Positions 27,415 through 35,685 of a stretch of 64,000 nucleotides of DNA are shown one piece after another. Where the stretch lies: assembly GCF_022810405.1 (NCBI RefSeq), contig NZ_JALGQE010000003.1, forward strand, positions 62,001-126,000, written 5' to 3'. This DNA is from Rhodococcus sp. ARC_M5 (lineage in GTDB: Bacteria > Actinomycetota > Actinomycetes > Mycobacteriales > Mycobacteriaceae). Both the position numbers and the translations under genes were made by a program. The stretch's first letter is position 1; each line of letters opens with the position of its first letter. The notes below the pieces were generated by a model, which did no database searches, was not told where the DNA came from, and worked only from the letters and a program-made list of their open reading frames with translations.

Positions 27415-27945
27415 TCAGAAGATCTGGGCGAGAACGCCGCCGGGCAGGGTCAGGCCGAGGCCCGCGGAGAATGCGATCTGAATGGCGCTGGAGACCAGCA
27501 GCGCGACGGCCGCGTCGAACACGTAACGGCGACCGCCCAATCCGATCGAGACGCCCCAGAAGAGGATCGCACCTGCCAGAACCCAGCCGAGCGGGTCGAG
27601 GAGGGCGATGAACACCGCCACCGATCCGACGGTGATCGACAGGGTGCGCCAGTTGCTGACGGTACCGGTGTGTGGCTTGCCGTCCTCGTCGACACCGCGG
27701 TCCACCACCTCGGGCTTGACCAACAGTTGGATGGCGACCAGCAGGGCGACCACGAAGCAGCCGCCCGCGACGATGGCCGGAAAGACCTGCGGGCCAGGGG
27801 AGGTGGCGGTCGATGGAACCTCCATGGTGACGGTTCCGTAGACCAGAAATGCTCCCAGTGCGACGAGCAGCGCGGGAACGATCAGTCCACTGCGGCCCGT
27901 CCAGAACGATCGGGACACGTCCGTGTCGGTAGTCGTCGTTGTCAT
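27415..27945 (-). CDS. tctB: Tripartite tricarboxylate transporter, small permease TctB
   Basis: 176 residues with four hydrophobic helices, for example SGLIVPALLVALGAFLVYGT and VFPAIVAGGCFVVALLVAIQ. The start is ATG 27945, overlapping the tctC TGA in ATGA. TctB is poorly conserved in sequence; size, topology and position between tctC and tctA support the call. Confidence 0.9.
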   Translation of the reverse strand: MTTTTTDTDVSRSFWTGRSGLIVPALLVALGAFLVYGTVTMEVPSTATSPGPQVFPAIVAGGCFVVALLVAIQLLVKPEVVDRGVDEDGKPHTGTVSNWRTLSITVGSVAVFIALLDPLGWVLAGAILFWGVSIGLGGRRYVFDAAVALLVSSAIQIAFSAGLGLTLPGGVLAQIF

Positions 27946-28931
27946 ACCAGCCCCAACTCTTCGAGAATTCCGGTGATGCGTGTCTGCTCGACCTCGAGGA
28001 ATTCTCCGAATTCGTCTCCGGTCAGGACGGATTCCTTCCAGCGGTTGCGTTCGACGGCCGTCGCCCATTGCTCGGTCTCGACCATCTCGGTGACGATGTC
28101 GACGAGAGTCTGCCGGTCCTCGTCCGAGATTCCCGGCGGCGCAACGATTCCGCGCCAGTTCACCAGGTCGACGTTGTAACCCTGCTCGATGAAGGTGTCC
28201 ACGTCGAATCCCTCGAGCGGCTCGGGCGAGGCGACGGCGAGCGCGCGGACGTTGCCGGCTTCGATCTGATCGCGGAAGTCGTTGAAGCCACTGACGGCAA
28301 CGCCGACGGTGTTCGACAGCAATGATGTGAGTACCTCACCGCCACCGGAGTAGGCGATGTAATTGATTGCGGCGGGGTCGATGTCGGCTTCCTGCGCCAA
28401 CTGACCCGCGACGATGTGGTCGATTCCGCCGAGCGAACCGCCGCCGATCGGAAGTCCTCCTGGGTTGGCGCGCCACGCCTCGATCATGTCCTCGAGATTC
28501 TGGATCGGTGAATCCTTCGGGACGACGAACACCTCGAAGTCCTCGGCGAGTTTTGCGATCGGGACGGTGTCGGCCAAAGTCGTCTCGGAGTTGTTGATCG
28601 CGATACCGCCGAGCATGACGGTGCCGGTGATCATGACGGTGGTGGGCTGCCCACTGAGGTTGTCGAGCTGGCTCAGACCGATGGTGCCGCCTGCGCCGGG
28701 GACGTTGACGACCTGGGCGTTGTTGACGATTCCGTCGCTGCGCAGTGCCTGCTGCGATTCACGGGCGACGAGATCCCAGCCGCCGCCCGCAGCGGCCGGT
28801 GCGATCAACGTGAGCTTGGCGCGTGCGTCGGAGCCGCTGGCGCTGTTGGCGGCATCGATTCCCGCAACGGTCACCGCTCCCACCACCGCCAGGGCTCCGG
28901 CTGTTCGTAGCAGTGTGGGCGATATCGCCAT
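27942..28931 (-). CDS. tctC: Tripartite tricarboxylate transporter, substrate-binding protein TctC
   Basis: 329 residues. An N-terminal signal (LLRTAGALAVVGAVTVAGID) is followed by the TctC/Bug fold: LTLIAPAAAGGGWDLVARES, VVNVPGAGGTIGLSQL, and YIAYSGGGEVLTSLLSNTVG. No lipobox cysteine is seen, so it may stay anchored by the uncleaved helix or be released. It binds the carboxylate outside the membrane for TctA/TctB. It diverges from a UspA gene across 113 bp. Confidence 0.92.
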   Translation of the reverse strand: MAISPTLLRTAGALAVVGAVTVAGIDAANSASGSDARAKLTLIAPAAAGGGWDLVARESQQALRSDGIVNNAQVVNVPGAGGTIGLSQLDNLSGQPTTVMITGTVMLGGIAINNSETTLADTVPIAKLAEDFEVFVVPKDSPIQNLEDMIEAWRANPGGLPIGGGSLGGIDHIVAGQLAQEADIDPAAINYIAYSGGGEVLTSLLSNTVGVAVSGFNDFRDQIEAGNVRALAVASPEPLEGFDVDTFIEQGYNVDLVNWRGIVAPPGISDEDRQTLVDIVTEMVETEQWATAVERNRWKESVLTGDEFGEFLEVEQTRITGILEELGLV

Positions 28932-29044
28932 CAGAAACCTTTCGTGTGGTGTGTCACAGCGTCAGGTTAGATACAGTCTGTCGGATTAGTCCAGTTCACA
29001 ACATCGAGGACGATCTTCGATGGATTCGAGCAACGGGAGACACC

Positions 29045-29437
29045 GTGTCGGTAGCGAGCGCAGTGGCAGTAGCGATGAGCAACACACCCGAGGGGCAGGA
29101 AGCGTTGCGACGTGGTGCCGCCGAGGCCGAGCTGCGTCAGGCCGAGCTGATCGTATTGTCCGTGGTGGACCGCGATTCCGTGTCGGCGGAGGACCAGAGC
29201 GCGGCTCAGGCGGAAGTGGAGCGAGCCCTCCCCGGAAAGGCGACGACCGTGCGCGTCGAACCGGACGGCGGCGACCCGGCGGGCGCTCTGGTCGATCTCG
29301 TCGCAGACGTCGGTGCGGGCATGGTCGTCATCGGTTCCAAGCGTCGTTCAGCGGTGGGCAAGTTCTTGATGGGCAGCACCGTGCAGCGGGTGCTCTTGGA
29401 CTGCCCGGTGCCCGTCCTGGTGGTGAAGGCGCCGTGA
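29045..29437 (+). CDS. Universal stress protein UspA family, beside tctCBA
   Basis: 130 residues, single Usp domain. The ATP-binding pattern G-x2-G-x9-G-S/T is visible in VIGSKRRSAVGKFLMGSTVQ, so nucleotide binding is likely. Start GTG 29045 follows GGGAGA. The C-terminal part is very similar to the UspA next to the CitMHS transporter at 55.4 kb (SAVGKFLMG, PVPVLVVK). It is divergent from the tricarboxylate transporter operon and may adjust carboxylate uptake to energy state; that is inference. Confidence 0.9.
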   Translation: MSVASAVAVAMSNTPEGQEALRRGAAEAELRQAELIVLSVVDRDSVSAEDQSAAQAEVERALPGKATTVRVEPDGGDPAGALVDLVADVGAGMVVIGSKRRSAVGKFLMGSTVQRVLLDCPVPVLVVKAP

Positions 29438-29557
29438 CCGAGTAGTATCGGACAAACTTCACACCACACGACCCCGAGGAATCATGGACAGCGATAAACC
29501 CGGGCCGGACACGGCTCCCCGCACTACGGCTACTACGTGCGAGGCGGTGTCCGGCGA

Positions 29558-30961
29558 ATGAGCGTTCTGCTCACTCTTCTGCTCGGCCTGCTCGTCGTTT
29601 TCCTCATCACCGTCGCGACCGGCTACTTCGTAGCCCAGGAATTCGCGTACATGACCGTCGACCGGTCCCGTCTCAAGGCTCGCGCCGAGGCCGGTGACGC
29701 CGTCGCCGCTCGTACCTTGACTGTCACCAAGCGCACGTCGTTCATGCTGTCCGGTGCACAGTTGGGCATCACGGTCACCGGCCTGTTGGTCGGCTACGTG
29801 GCCGAACCGCTGATCGGTCAGTCCTTCGGCGCGATGCTGGGCGGGGTCGGAGTTCCGACGGCAGTCGGTGTCGGCCTGGGTGCTGTTCTCGCGATCACGT
29901 TCGCGACGTTCGTGCAGATGCTCTTCGGCGAGCTGTTTCCCAAGAACTTCGCCATCGCTCGTCCCGAGCCGGTGGCCCGATGGCTGTCGCTCTCGACGAC
30001 CATCTACCTCAAGCTCTTCGGCTGGTTGATCACCATCTTCGATCAGTCGTCCAACTTGTTGCTCAAGGCGCTCAAGATCGAGCCGGTGCACGACGTGGAG
30101 CATTCGGCCAGCCTGCGCGACCTCGAGCACATCGTCTCGGACTCACGCGAGACCGGCGATCTGCCCGACGAGTTGTCGACGCTGCTCGACCGGATCCTCG
30201 ACTTTCCCACTCGCACAGTCGAACACGCGATGATTCCGCGTTCACGTTCGGCGACGGTTCGCGATACCGACACCCTCGCCGAGGTCGCGGCCCTGATGGG
30301 CCAGGAACACTCCCGGTACCCGGTGCTCGACGACGACGACGGCATCGTAGGCGTTGTCCATCTCGCGGACGTACTGGCCGCGACGGTGCCGGGCTCCACG
30401 CCGATCTCGGAGCTCACGCGGGACGCGTTGATCCTTCCGGAGATCCAGAGCCTGCCCGACGCGATGCGCGAGTTGCGCTCGACGAAGAACCAATTGGCTT
30501 GCGTCATCGACGAATACGGCGGTCTGACCGGCGTCATCACGATCGAGGACCTGGCCGAGGAACTGGTCGGCGAGATCACCGACGAGCACGACGACGACCT
30601 GTCCGATCCGAGCCCGGTCAGCGCCGACGACGGTAGTTGGACCATGGCCGGTGAAGTGCACATCGACGAGGTCGAACGCTCCATCGGTATCGATCTGCCC
30701 GAGGGCGATTACGAGACCATCGCCGGTTTCGCCATCGCGCACAACGGATCTCTGCCGGACATCGGTGAACGTATCGAAGTGGACCTACCACCGGACAATG
30801 CCGATCTGGCGAACGACGAGGAGAGTCCGGTTCGCTTCGTGATCCTCGAGATCGAGGAGATCGACAGCCACGTCCCGTCTCTGCTGACCCTGACGCTCGG
30901 TGAGCGTGACCCCGAGCACGACGACGAGTCGGCCGAGACGAAGGAAAGTGTGCACCGATGA
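29558..30961 (+). CDS. CNNM/HlyC-CorC family transporter with CBS and CorC domains
   Basis: 467 residues: DUF21/CNNM membrane domain (residues about 1-190, with FMLSGAQLGITVTGLLVGYV and FGELFPKNFAIARPEPVARW), two CBS domains (HAMIPRSRSATVRDTDTLAE onward, with SRYPVLDDDDGIVGVVHLAD), and a C-terminal transporter-associated CorC domain (DGSWTMAGEVHIDEVERSIG). Members are linked to Mg2+/Co2+ transport or efflux. ATG 29558 is used; a GTG at 29537 is in frame. The stop overlaps the start of the paralog downstream. Confidence 0.92.
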   Translation: MSVLLTLLLGLLVVFLITVATGYFVAQEFAYMTVDRSRLKARAEAGDAVAARTLTVTKRTSFMLSGAQLGITVTGLLVGYVAEPLIGQSFGAMLGGVGVPTAVGVGLGAVLAITFATFVQMLFGELFPKNFAIARPEPVARWLSLSTTIYLKLFGWLITIFDQSSNLLLKALKIEPVHDVEHSASLRDLEHIVSDSRETGDLPDELSTLLDRILDFPTRTVEHAMIPRSRSATVRDTDTLAEVAALMGQEHSRYPVLDDDDGIVGVVHLADVLAATVPGSTPISELTRDALILPEIQSLPDAMRELRSTKNQLACVIDEYGGLTGVITIEDLAEELVGEITDEHDDDLSDPSPVSADDGSWTMAGEVHIDEVERSIGIDLPEGDYETIAGFAIAHNGSLPDIGERIEVDLPPDNADLANDEESPVRFVILEIEEIDSHVPSLLTLTLGERDPEHDDESAETKESVHR

Positions 30962-31977
30962 GCAACATCTGGGTTTTCCTGGCCGTCACGATCGGCCTCA
31001 TCGCTGCCAGTGCCTTCTTCGTGGCCGTCGAGTTCGCGTTGTTGGCCGCCAAACGGCATCGACTCGAGGACGCCGCTCCCAATTCACGGGCGGCGCGGGC
31101 AGCGCTGCGCAGTTCGTCCGAGCTGACCGTCCTGCTCGCCGGATCCCAACTGGGCATCACCGTCTGCACCCTCGGCCTCGGTGCGACGACCAAGCCGGCC
31201 GTGCACTACTGGCTCACGCCTCTGTTCGAGAGCGGCGGCCTGCCGTACTGGTTCGCCGACGTCCTCGGCTTCGTGCTCGCGCTGATCGTCGTCACCTTCC
31301 TGCACCTGGTGGTCGGTGAGATGGCTCCGAAGTCCTGGGCCATCGCCCATCCGGAGAAGTCGGCAACGATGCTCGCAATTCCTATGCGCGGGTTCATGTT
31401 TGTCACCCGCCCGGTTCTGACGGCACTGAACAACATGGCCAACTGGTGCCTGCGCCGGGTCGGCGTCGAGCCGGCCGACACCGTGGGTACGGGCCAGAAC
31501 GCCGACGATCTTCGTCAGTTGGTGGAGCACTCGGTGAATGTCGGTGCTCTCGACGCCAGCTACCAGGCGCAGATCTCGAGTGCGCTCGAACTGCAGGAAC
31601 TGACGGTCGGCGACCTGGTGCGCCAATTCGGCAAGCCGACGTCGGTGCCGTCGACGGCGACCATCGACGACGTGCGTGAGGCGTCGCGTCGTTCGGGGCA
31701 TCTGCGGATCCTGGTCAGCGACGCCGACGTGGTCAAGGGAGTGGTGCACGTGCGCGATACGTTGACCGCTCCGCAGACCCTCGCGGAGATCACGCGTCCG
31801 GCGTACACACTCGAGGCGACGACTCCGGTGTACGTTGCCCTGCAGTCGATGCGCGAGACCCGGCACCACCTGGCTCTGGTGGTGGACGGTTCGGCAGCGG
31901 CGGACGATCCGGCGCGCAGCGTCGGCGTCGTGACCCTGTCCGACGTGCTGACACGACTGTTGCCTCAACCCGTCTGA
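30958..31977 (+). CDS. CNNM family protein with CBS pair, second paralog
   Basis: 339 residues. The CNNM/DUF21 domain (ELTVLLAGSQLGITVCTLGL, VVGEMAPKSWAIAHPEKSAT) is followed by CBS domains, but the C-terminal CorC domain of the upstream paralog is missing; the protein ends shortly after the second CBS (VGVVTLSDVLTRLLPQPV). The ATG overlaps the previous TGA (ATGA). The tandem pair of a full-length and a short CNNM is common in actinobacteria and may form a hetero-oligomer. Confidence 0.91.
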   Translation: MSNIWVFLAVTIGLIAASAFFVAVEFALLAAKRHRLEDAAPNSRAARAALRSSSELTVLLAGSQLGITVCTLGLGATTKPAVHYWLTPLFESGGLPYWFADVLGFVLALIVVTFLHLVVGEMAPKSWAIAHPEKSATMLAIPMRGFMFVTRPVLTALNNMANWCLRRVGVEPADTVGTGQNADDLRQLVEHSVNVGALDASYQAQISSALELQELTVGDLVRQFGKPTSVPSTATIDDVREASRRSGHLRILVSDADVVKGVVHVRDTLTAPQTLAEITRPAYTLEATTPVYVALQSMRETRHHLALVVDGSAAADDPARSVGVVTLSDVLTRLLPQPV

Positions 31978-31996
31978 TTCGGAGGGTTTCGAACCA

Positions 31997-32040
31997 AGCA
32001 TCCCCGCCCGGCCTGCGCGGCCGAGCGGGGATGCTCTTTT
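31997..32040 (+). terminator. Rho-independent terminator after the CNNM pair
   Basis: AGCATCCCCGC (31997-32007) pairs with GCGGGGATGCT (32025-32035), with an inner CGGCC/GGCCG stem, and is followed by CTTTT. Confidence 0.88.
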
Positions 32041-32058
32041 CGTATCGGACCCGAGAAC

Positions 32059-32154
32059 TCAGATCGGGGCGACGACCAACAGGTGTGCCCAGTACGACGC
32101 GACGTCGTGGCCGAGTTGGGGGAGCAGAACGTCGTAGAGCAGGTAGGACATCAT
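32059..32154 (-). CDS. Possible 31-residue hydrophobic peptide
   Basis: A short minus-strand frame with two consecutive ATGs (32154, 32151) ends in TGA at 32059. AAGGAG lies 10 nt upstream of the first ATG. The peptide starts MMSYLLYDVLLPQLGHDVAS and ends WAHLLVVAPI; it is amphipathic or membrane-seeking and holds His and Tyr residues. It lies 147 bp downstream of the secreted-protein gene on the same strand, immediately before the terminator region. It is unrecognised; it could be a chance frame, though the RBS is better than expected by chance. Confidence 0.4.
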   Translation of the reverse strand: MMSYLLYDVLLPQLGHDVASYWAHLLVVAPI

Positions 32155-32301
32155 TGCCGTCGAACTCCTTGTTCAGCGGGCCGTTGCCGGCTCGCGTTCC
32201 GAGACTGTGGGTGACCGAGAGTGTCGGTCAGTGAGACTGTAGATCACGCGGACCCCCGTGACATCCATATCGCCCACTCGTGTCCGCCCCCGTGGCGTAC
32301 G

Positions 32302-32781
32302 TCAGCCGATGCAGCCCTGCAAGGTGGTGAAGCTGCCGGCAATGCCGGCACCGTTGCACACCGCACCGGTCGGGGTGAGCGTGATGGTCGAGCCCGGCGC
32401 TGCCACTGCGATCGAGAGCCCGAGGCCGGCTGCGGTGTTCTGTGCGACGGCACCCGGGCCGAACGCGATGGCTGCAGGCGCGCCGCCGAAACTGCCGTTG
32501 GCGACGGCAGTTCCACCGCTCAGTCCGAGTGCAAGCGCGGCTGCGTTGTTCATGGCCTCGGCCGAGCCCCAACCCTCCAGCCCGAAGCCGGCCGCCGCGC
32601 TCGCGACGTCGGCGGAGCTGTCGCACTGCGATCCTCCGTCGATCGTGGCGACATCGACCCCGCCGGGTGCGGTGGTGCAGGCGACCGGCGCGGCCGATGC
32701 GGTGCCGGGTACCAGTGCCGCGAACGCACAGGCGAATCCGAATGCTGCTGCGCCGCCGACAATTCTCTTGGTGTGGAACAT
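32302..32781 (-). CDS. Small secreted Ala/Gly-rich protein of unknown function
   Basis: 159 residues. An N-terminal signal peptide (RIVGGAAAFGFACAFAALVP, with a site near ASA-AP) leads into a mature protein of about 125 residues rich in Ala, Gly and Ser, with several Cys (VACTTAPGG, GSQCDSSAD, AVCNGAGIAG, LQGCIG) that could form two disulfides. No catalytic motif. The RBS GGGAGG precedes the ATG at 32781. It resembles conserved exported proteins of mycolata in style only; no family is assigned. Confidence 0.75.
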   Translation of the reverse strand: MFHTKRIVGGAAAFGFACAFAALVPGTASAAPVACTTAPGGVDVATIDGGSQCDSSADVASAAAGFGLEGWGSAEAMNNAAALALGLSGGTAVANGSFGGAPAAIAFGPGAVAQNTAAGLGLSIAVAAPGSTITLTPTGAVCNGAGIAGSFTTLQGCIG

Positions 32782-32924
32782 GGTGAATGCCTCCCGAGAT
32801 CGGTGCGTCGGCACCGGTGTGCCGATCGTGTCGGTCGCCGGGCAACCGTGCTCGGGACCCGACTCCCTTCGTCCGAGTGTTACCCCGTTGCAACGCCGTC
32901 GGAGGTCATCGGAATCACGAATCC

Positions 32925-32948
32925 ATCTCGGTAGCATAACGCCGAGAT
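32925..32948. repeat. Inverted repeat between the secreted-protein and HxlR genes
   Basis: ATCTCGG (32925-32931) and CCGAGAT (32942-32948) form a perfect 7-bp inverted repeat. It lies 14 bp downstream of the HxlR stop and may be a weak terminator for it. The remaining stretch from 32782 to 32924 shows no gene; it should hold the promoter of the secreted-protein gene. Confidence 0.4.
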
Positions 32949-32962
32949 AACGCCCCGGATGA

Positions 32963-33337
32963 TCAGCGAGCGTCGTGCTCGGCGCGCGACTCGAGAACGG
33001 TCGGCATCGATCCCTCGATCAATTCGATGAGGTCGGTCAATCGGGTACCGACGTCGCGTCCGAGTGGGGTGAGGCTGTACTCGACCTTCGGTGGAATGGT
33101 TTCGAGCACGGTACGCACGATGAGGCCGTCGCGTTCGAGAGTCTGCAAAGTCTGCGAGAGCATGCGTTCGCTCACGCCGTCGACGCGTCGGCGCAGAGCG
33201 TTGAATCGATAGTCGCCTTCGGTGAGCGCGGCGAGTGCGAGGACGCCCCACCTGCTGGTCGCGTTCTGCAAGGTCTGTCTCGACGCGCAGTCCCGCGCGA
33301 AGACGGACGCTTCGAGTGACGCGGCGGGTTCGGGCAT
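32963..33337 (-). CDS. HxlR-family redox-type regulator, QorR-like
   Basis: 124-residue winged-helix regulator. HxlR/DUF24 marks: an N-terminal Cys in VFARDCASRQTLQ, then SRWGVLALAAL, RFNALRRRVDGVSERMLSQT and LERDGLIVRTVLETIPPKVE. The single conserved Cys17 is the thiol that senses quinones and disulfide stress in the related HypR, YodB and QorR proteins. It diverges from a quinone oxidoreductase gene across 113 bp, the same layout as qorR-qor2 in Corynebacterium glutamicum. It probably represses both until oxidised. Confidence 0.88.
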   Translation of the reverse strand: MPEPAASLEASVFARDCASRQTLQNATSRWGVLALAALTEGDYRFNALRRRVDGVSERMLSQTLQTLERDGLIVRTVLETIPPKVEYSLTPLGRDVGTRLTDLIELIEGSMPTVLESRAEHDAR

Positions 33338-33450
33338 TCCGCCATGCTAGCGCATGTGAAAAAAGAAGCAGTGATTTCTCTGCTTGCACTGCACGAAAAG
33401 TAAGCGCATAGTTGTGCAGAACTTGAAACCTCAACCTCAGGAGCTCGATC

Positions 33451-34305
33451 ATGACCACAGCGGTAACCGGAGCAACGGGCAACCTCGGCGGACTCGTCGT
33501 CGACGCACTCATCGAACGCGGTCTCGCGCCCGCAGACATCGTGGCGGTCGTACGCGACGCGGACAAGGCGTCGACGCTCGCCGAACGCGGTGTGGTGGTG
33601 CGCGTAGCCGACTACTCCGATTCGGCCGCCCTCACGTCTGCGTTCGCGGGCGTGGACAAGCTGCTGCTCGTCTCGGGTTCGGAGGTCGGGCAGCGAATTG
33701 CGCAGCACACCAACGTCATCGAGGCAGCGGAGGCCGCAGGGGTGGGTCTCGTCGCGTACACGAGCCTGCTCGCCGCCGACACCTCCGGCATCAGCCTCGC
33801 GCCCGAGCACAAGGCCACCGAGGAGCGGCTGACGGCCTCGCCGATCCCCGCTGTGTTTCTGCGCAACGGCTGGTACTGGGAGAACTACCTCGGCTCCCTC
33901 GCGCAGACCATCGAGGGCGGAGTGCTCCTCGGCGCGGCAGGCAACGGCAAGCTCGCCGCCGCGTCTCGCGTCGACTTCGCCGCCGCGGCCGCCGCCGTGC
34001 TGACACTCGACGATCAGGGCGGAAAGATCTACGAGCTCGGCGGCGACGAACGCCTCACCTACGCCGAGCTTGCCGCCGTCATCAGCGAGATCTCCGGCAA
34101 GTCGATCGCCTACAAGGACGTCGCCGAGTCCGAGTACGCCGCGATTCTCCAGGGCGCAGGACTGCCCGACTTCGTGGCAACGATGTTGGCCAGCGCGGAC
34201 GCCGGCATTTCTCGCGGCGAACTCGACACCGATTCCGGAGACCTGCAGTCCCTGATCGGTCGCGCATCCACCCCGGTGGCAGACGTGCTTCGCGCTGCGG
34301 TTTGA
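33451..34305 (+). CDS. NAD(P)H:quinone oxidoreductase, QorB/NmrA-like SDR
   Basis: 284 residues. Atypical short-chain dehydrogenase of the NmrA/QorB kind: TAVTGATGNLGGLVVDALIE binds NAD(P)H, LVAYTSLLAADTSG and FLRNGWYWENYLGSLAQTIE are family-typical. Reduces quinones and protects against quinone stress. It is divergent from the HxlR regulator. RBS CAGGAG precedes ATG 33451. The intergenic 33338-33450 is rich in short A/T tracts and CTTGCACTGCAC-like repeats where the regulator probably binds. Confidence 0.92.
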   Translation: MTTAVTGATGNLGGLVVDALIERGLAPADIVAVVRDADKASTLAERGVVVRVADYSDSAALTSAFAGVDKLLLVSGSEVGQRIAQHTNVIEAAEAAGVGLVAYTSLLAADTSGISLAPEHKATEERLTASPIPAVFLRNGWYWENYLGSLAQTIEGGVLLGAAGNGKLAAASRVDFAAAAAAVLTLDDQGGKIYELGGDERLTYAELAAVISEISGKSIAYKDVAESEYAAILQGAGLPDFVATMLASADAGISRGELDTDSGDLQSLIGRASTPVADVLRAAV

Positions 34306-34340
34306 CGGGCATCGGGGGCGGTACTTGTACCGTGGGCGCG

Positions 34341-34952
34341 GTGAATCACTCCTACACCCGCACCATGTTCCTGGCCGCCTCCGCCTCGCTCGCCCTGTTG
34401 GCGGGAGCCTGCAGTTCGGATGCGGACTCCTCGTCCCCGGCGACCTCCACTCCGTCGGCCTCGGCGTCGGCAAGCACCGGTGCCACAGCCGCGAGCACCT
34501 GCCCCACCGCGGAACCCGACGCCGCTGCCACACCAGACTGGACGCTGGACGGAGACACCGGCAGCATCGCCGTCGTCGGATCCACGGACACGGCAGCACC
34601 CTCGGTCACCGTCGAAGCACCGTTCAGCGTCGCGGAGACACAGGTGGAGACCCTGGCCGAGGGAGACGGACCGGTCGTTGCAGCCGACGCCGAGGTCTCC
34701 GTCTGCTACATGGGCGTCAACGGACGCAACGGGGAAACCTTCGACAGCAGCTTCGACCGGGGTGCACCGGTCGAGTTCCCGCTCGACGGAGTCGTCGCGG
34801 GATTCCAGAAGGCCATCGCTGGACAGACTGTCGGCTCGACCGTCGCCGTTGCTGCGACCGCGGCGGACGGCTACCCGAGCGGTCAGCCGCAGGCAGGAAT
34901 CGAACCGGGAGACAGCTTGATCTTCGCTATCTCGATCCTGTCCGCGAGCTGA
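34341..34952 (+). CDS. FKBP-type peptidyl-prolyl isomerase lipoprotein
   Basis: 203 residues. A signal peptide ends in the lipobox LAGAC (Cys24), so the protein is anchored outside the membrane. A Ser/Thr/Ala linker (residues about 25-55) precedes the FKBP fold at the C-terminal end: VCYMGVNGRNGETFDSSFDR, VVAGFQKAIAGQTVGSTVAV and DGYPSGQP, which match the FKBP signature only partly. It is expected to help folding of exported proteins. GTG 34341 is the start. A repeat hairpin follows the stop by 9 bp. Confidence 0.88.
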   Translation: MNHSYTRTMFLAASASLALLAGACSSDADSSSPATSTPSASASASTGATAASTCPTAEPDAAATPDWTLDGDTGSIAVVGSTDTAAPSVTVEAPFSVAETQVETLAEGDGPVVAADAEVSVCYMGVNGRNGETFDSSFDRGAPVEFPLDGVVAGFQKAIAGQTVGSTVAVAATAADGYPSGQPQAGIEPGDSLIFAISILSAS

Positions 34953-34961
34953 GTGCCTCCA

Positions 34962-35043
34962 GCAGTGGTGCGGCTCTGTCTCTGGGTCGTTCCGCGGGCT
35001 CCACTCCCGCGTGCCCCAGGGGGGCACTCAACCGCACCACTGC
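34962..35043. repeat. Intergenic hairpin repeat, copy B
   Basis: Outer arms GCAGTGGTGCGG (34962-34973) and CCGCACCACTGC (35032-35043) enclose an inner hairpin GTGCCCC/GGGGCAC (35011-35027). The outer GCAGTGGTG and inner GTGCCCCAGGGGG match copy A at 25834-25881; between them copy B carries GGGTCGTTCCGCGGGCTCC (34984-35002), which recurs near 50240. It also works as a likely terminator between the convergent FKBP and lipocalin genes. Confidence 0.75.
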
Positions 35044-35055
35044 GGCTCCGCCGCA

Positions 35056-35685
35056 CTACACCGTCGAGAGCTGCTGAATCGTCGTCGCGCCGCCCGGGGT
35101 GGGCGTCGTGGTGATGAAGTTCGAGTCGTAACCCAACGACTCGACGACGCCGCGGATCTCACGGAACTGCTCGACGCTGACGTCGGGCGTGCGCTTGAGT
35201 ACGAATCCGGACGTGCGGGTGGGGCTTCCGACGAATGCCCACGAGTAGTCGTCGGCGATGTAGGCCACGATGTAGTTGGTCGGCCCCTCCTGGCTCTCCT
35301 GCGTGGGGACGCCCGGGAAGCTCACGTGCAGTTGGGCATTGGTGACGGTGTCGTTGACTCGTGCGTTACCGACGATGCGGTTCTCCTGGCCGGTCCAGGT
35401 GGTGCAGGTGTTCTCGACGCGAATGTTGGACTCGTCGATCATCTGGTAGTTCGCCTGCGTGTCACGAGCACAGATCAGGTTGAAGGGCTGCGGCACGGCG
35501 GCGACCTGGTTCCAGGTGCCCAGGTAGCGCTCGACATCGAGTGACGGGATCGGAGCCAGTGGCTCGAGGCCGACCGATCCCAGGGGGCCGACCGGCTGCG
35601 CCTGAGCCGGGGCCGCGGTCAGCAGTGCACCAGCGGCGAGGGCACCGACGAGTGCGGTGCGGCCGAATGCGTTGCGGATCTTCAT
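35056..35685 (-). CDS. Secreted lipocalin (Blc-like)
   Basis: 209 residues. A signal peptide (GALAAGALLTAAPAQAQ) precedes a lipocalin with the G-x-W signature (VERYLGTWNQVAAVP), internal strands (ANYQMIDESNIRVENTCTTW) and SWAFVGSPTRTSGFVLKRTP. Binds lipids or other hydrophobic ligands outside the cell membrane. The ATG at 35685 overlaps the mmpL stop (ATGA) with RBS AAGGAGCG, so it is co-translated with the exporter. This suggests a periplasmic carrier for what MmpL exports. Confidence 0.88.
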   Translation of the reverse strand: MKIRNAFGRTALVGALAAGALLTAAPAQAQPVGPLGSVGLEPLAPIPSLDVERYLGTWNQVAAVPQPFNLICARDTQANYQMIDESNIRVENTCTTWTGQENRIVGNARVNDTVTNAQLHVSFPGVPTQESQEGPTNYIVAYIADDYSWAFVGSPTRTSGFVLKRTPDVSVEQFREIRGVVESLGYDSNFITTTPTPGGATTIQQLSTV

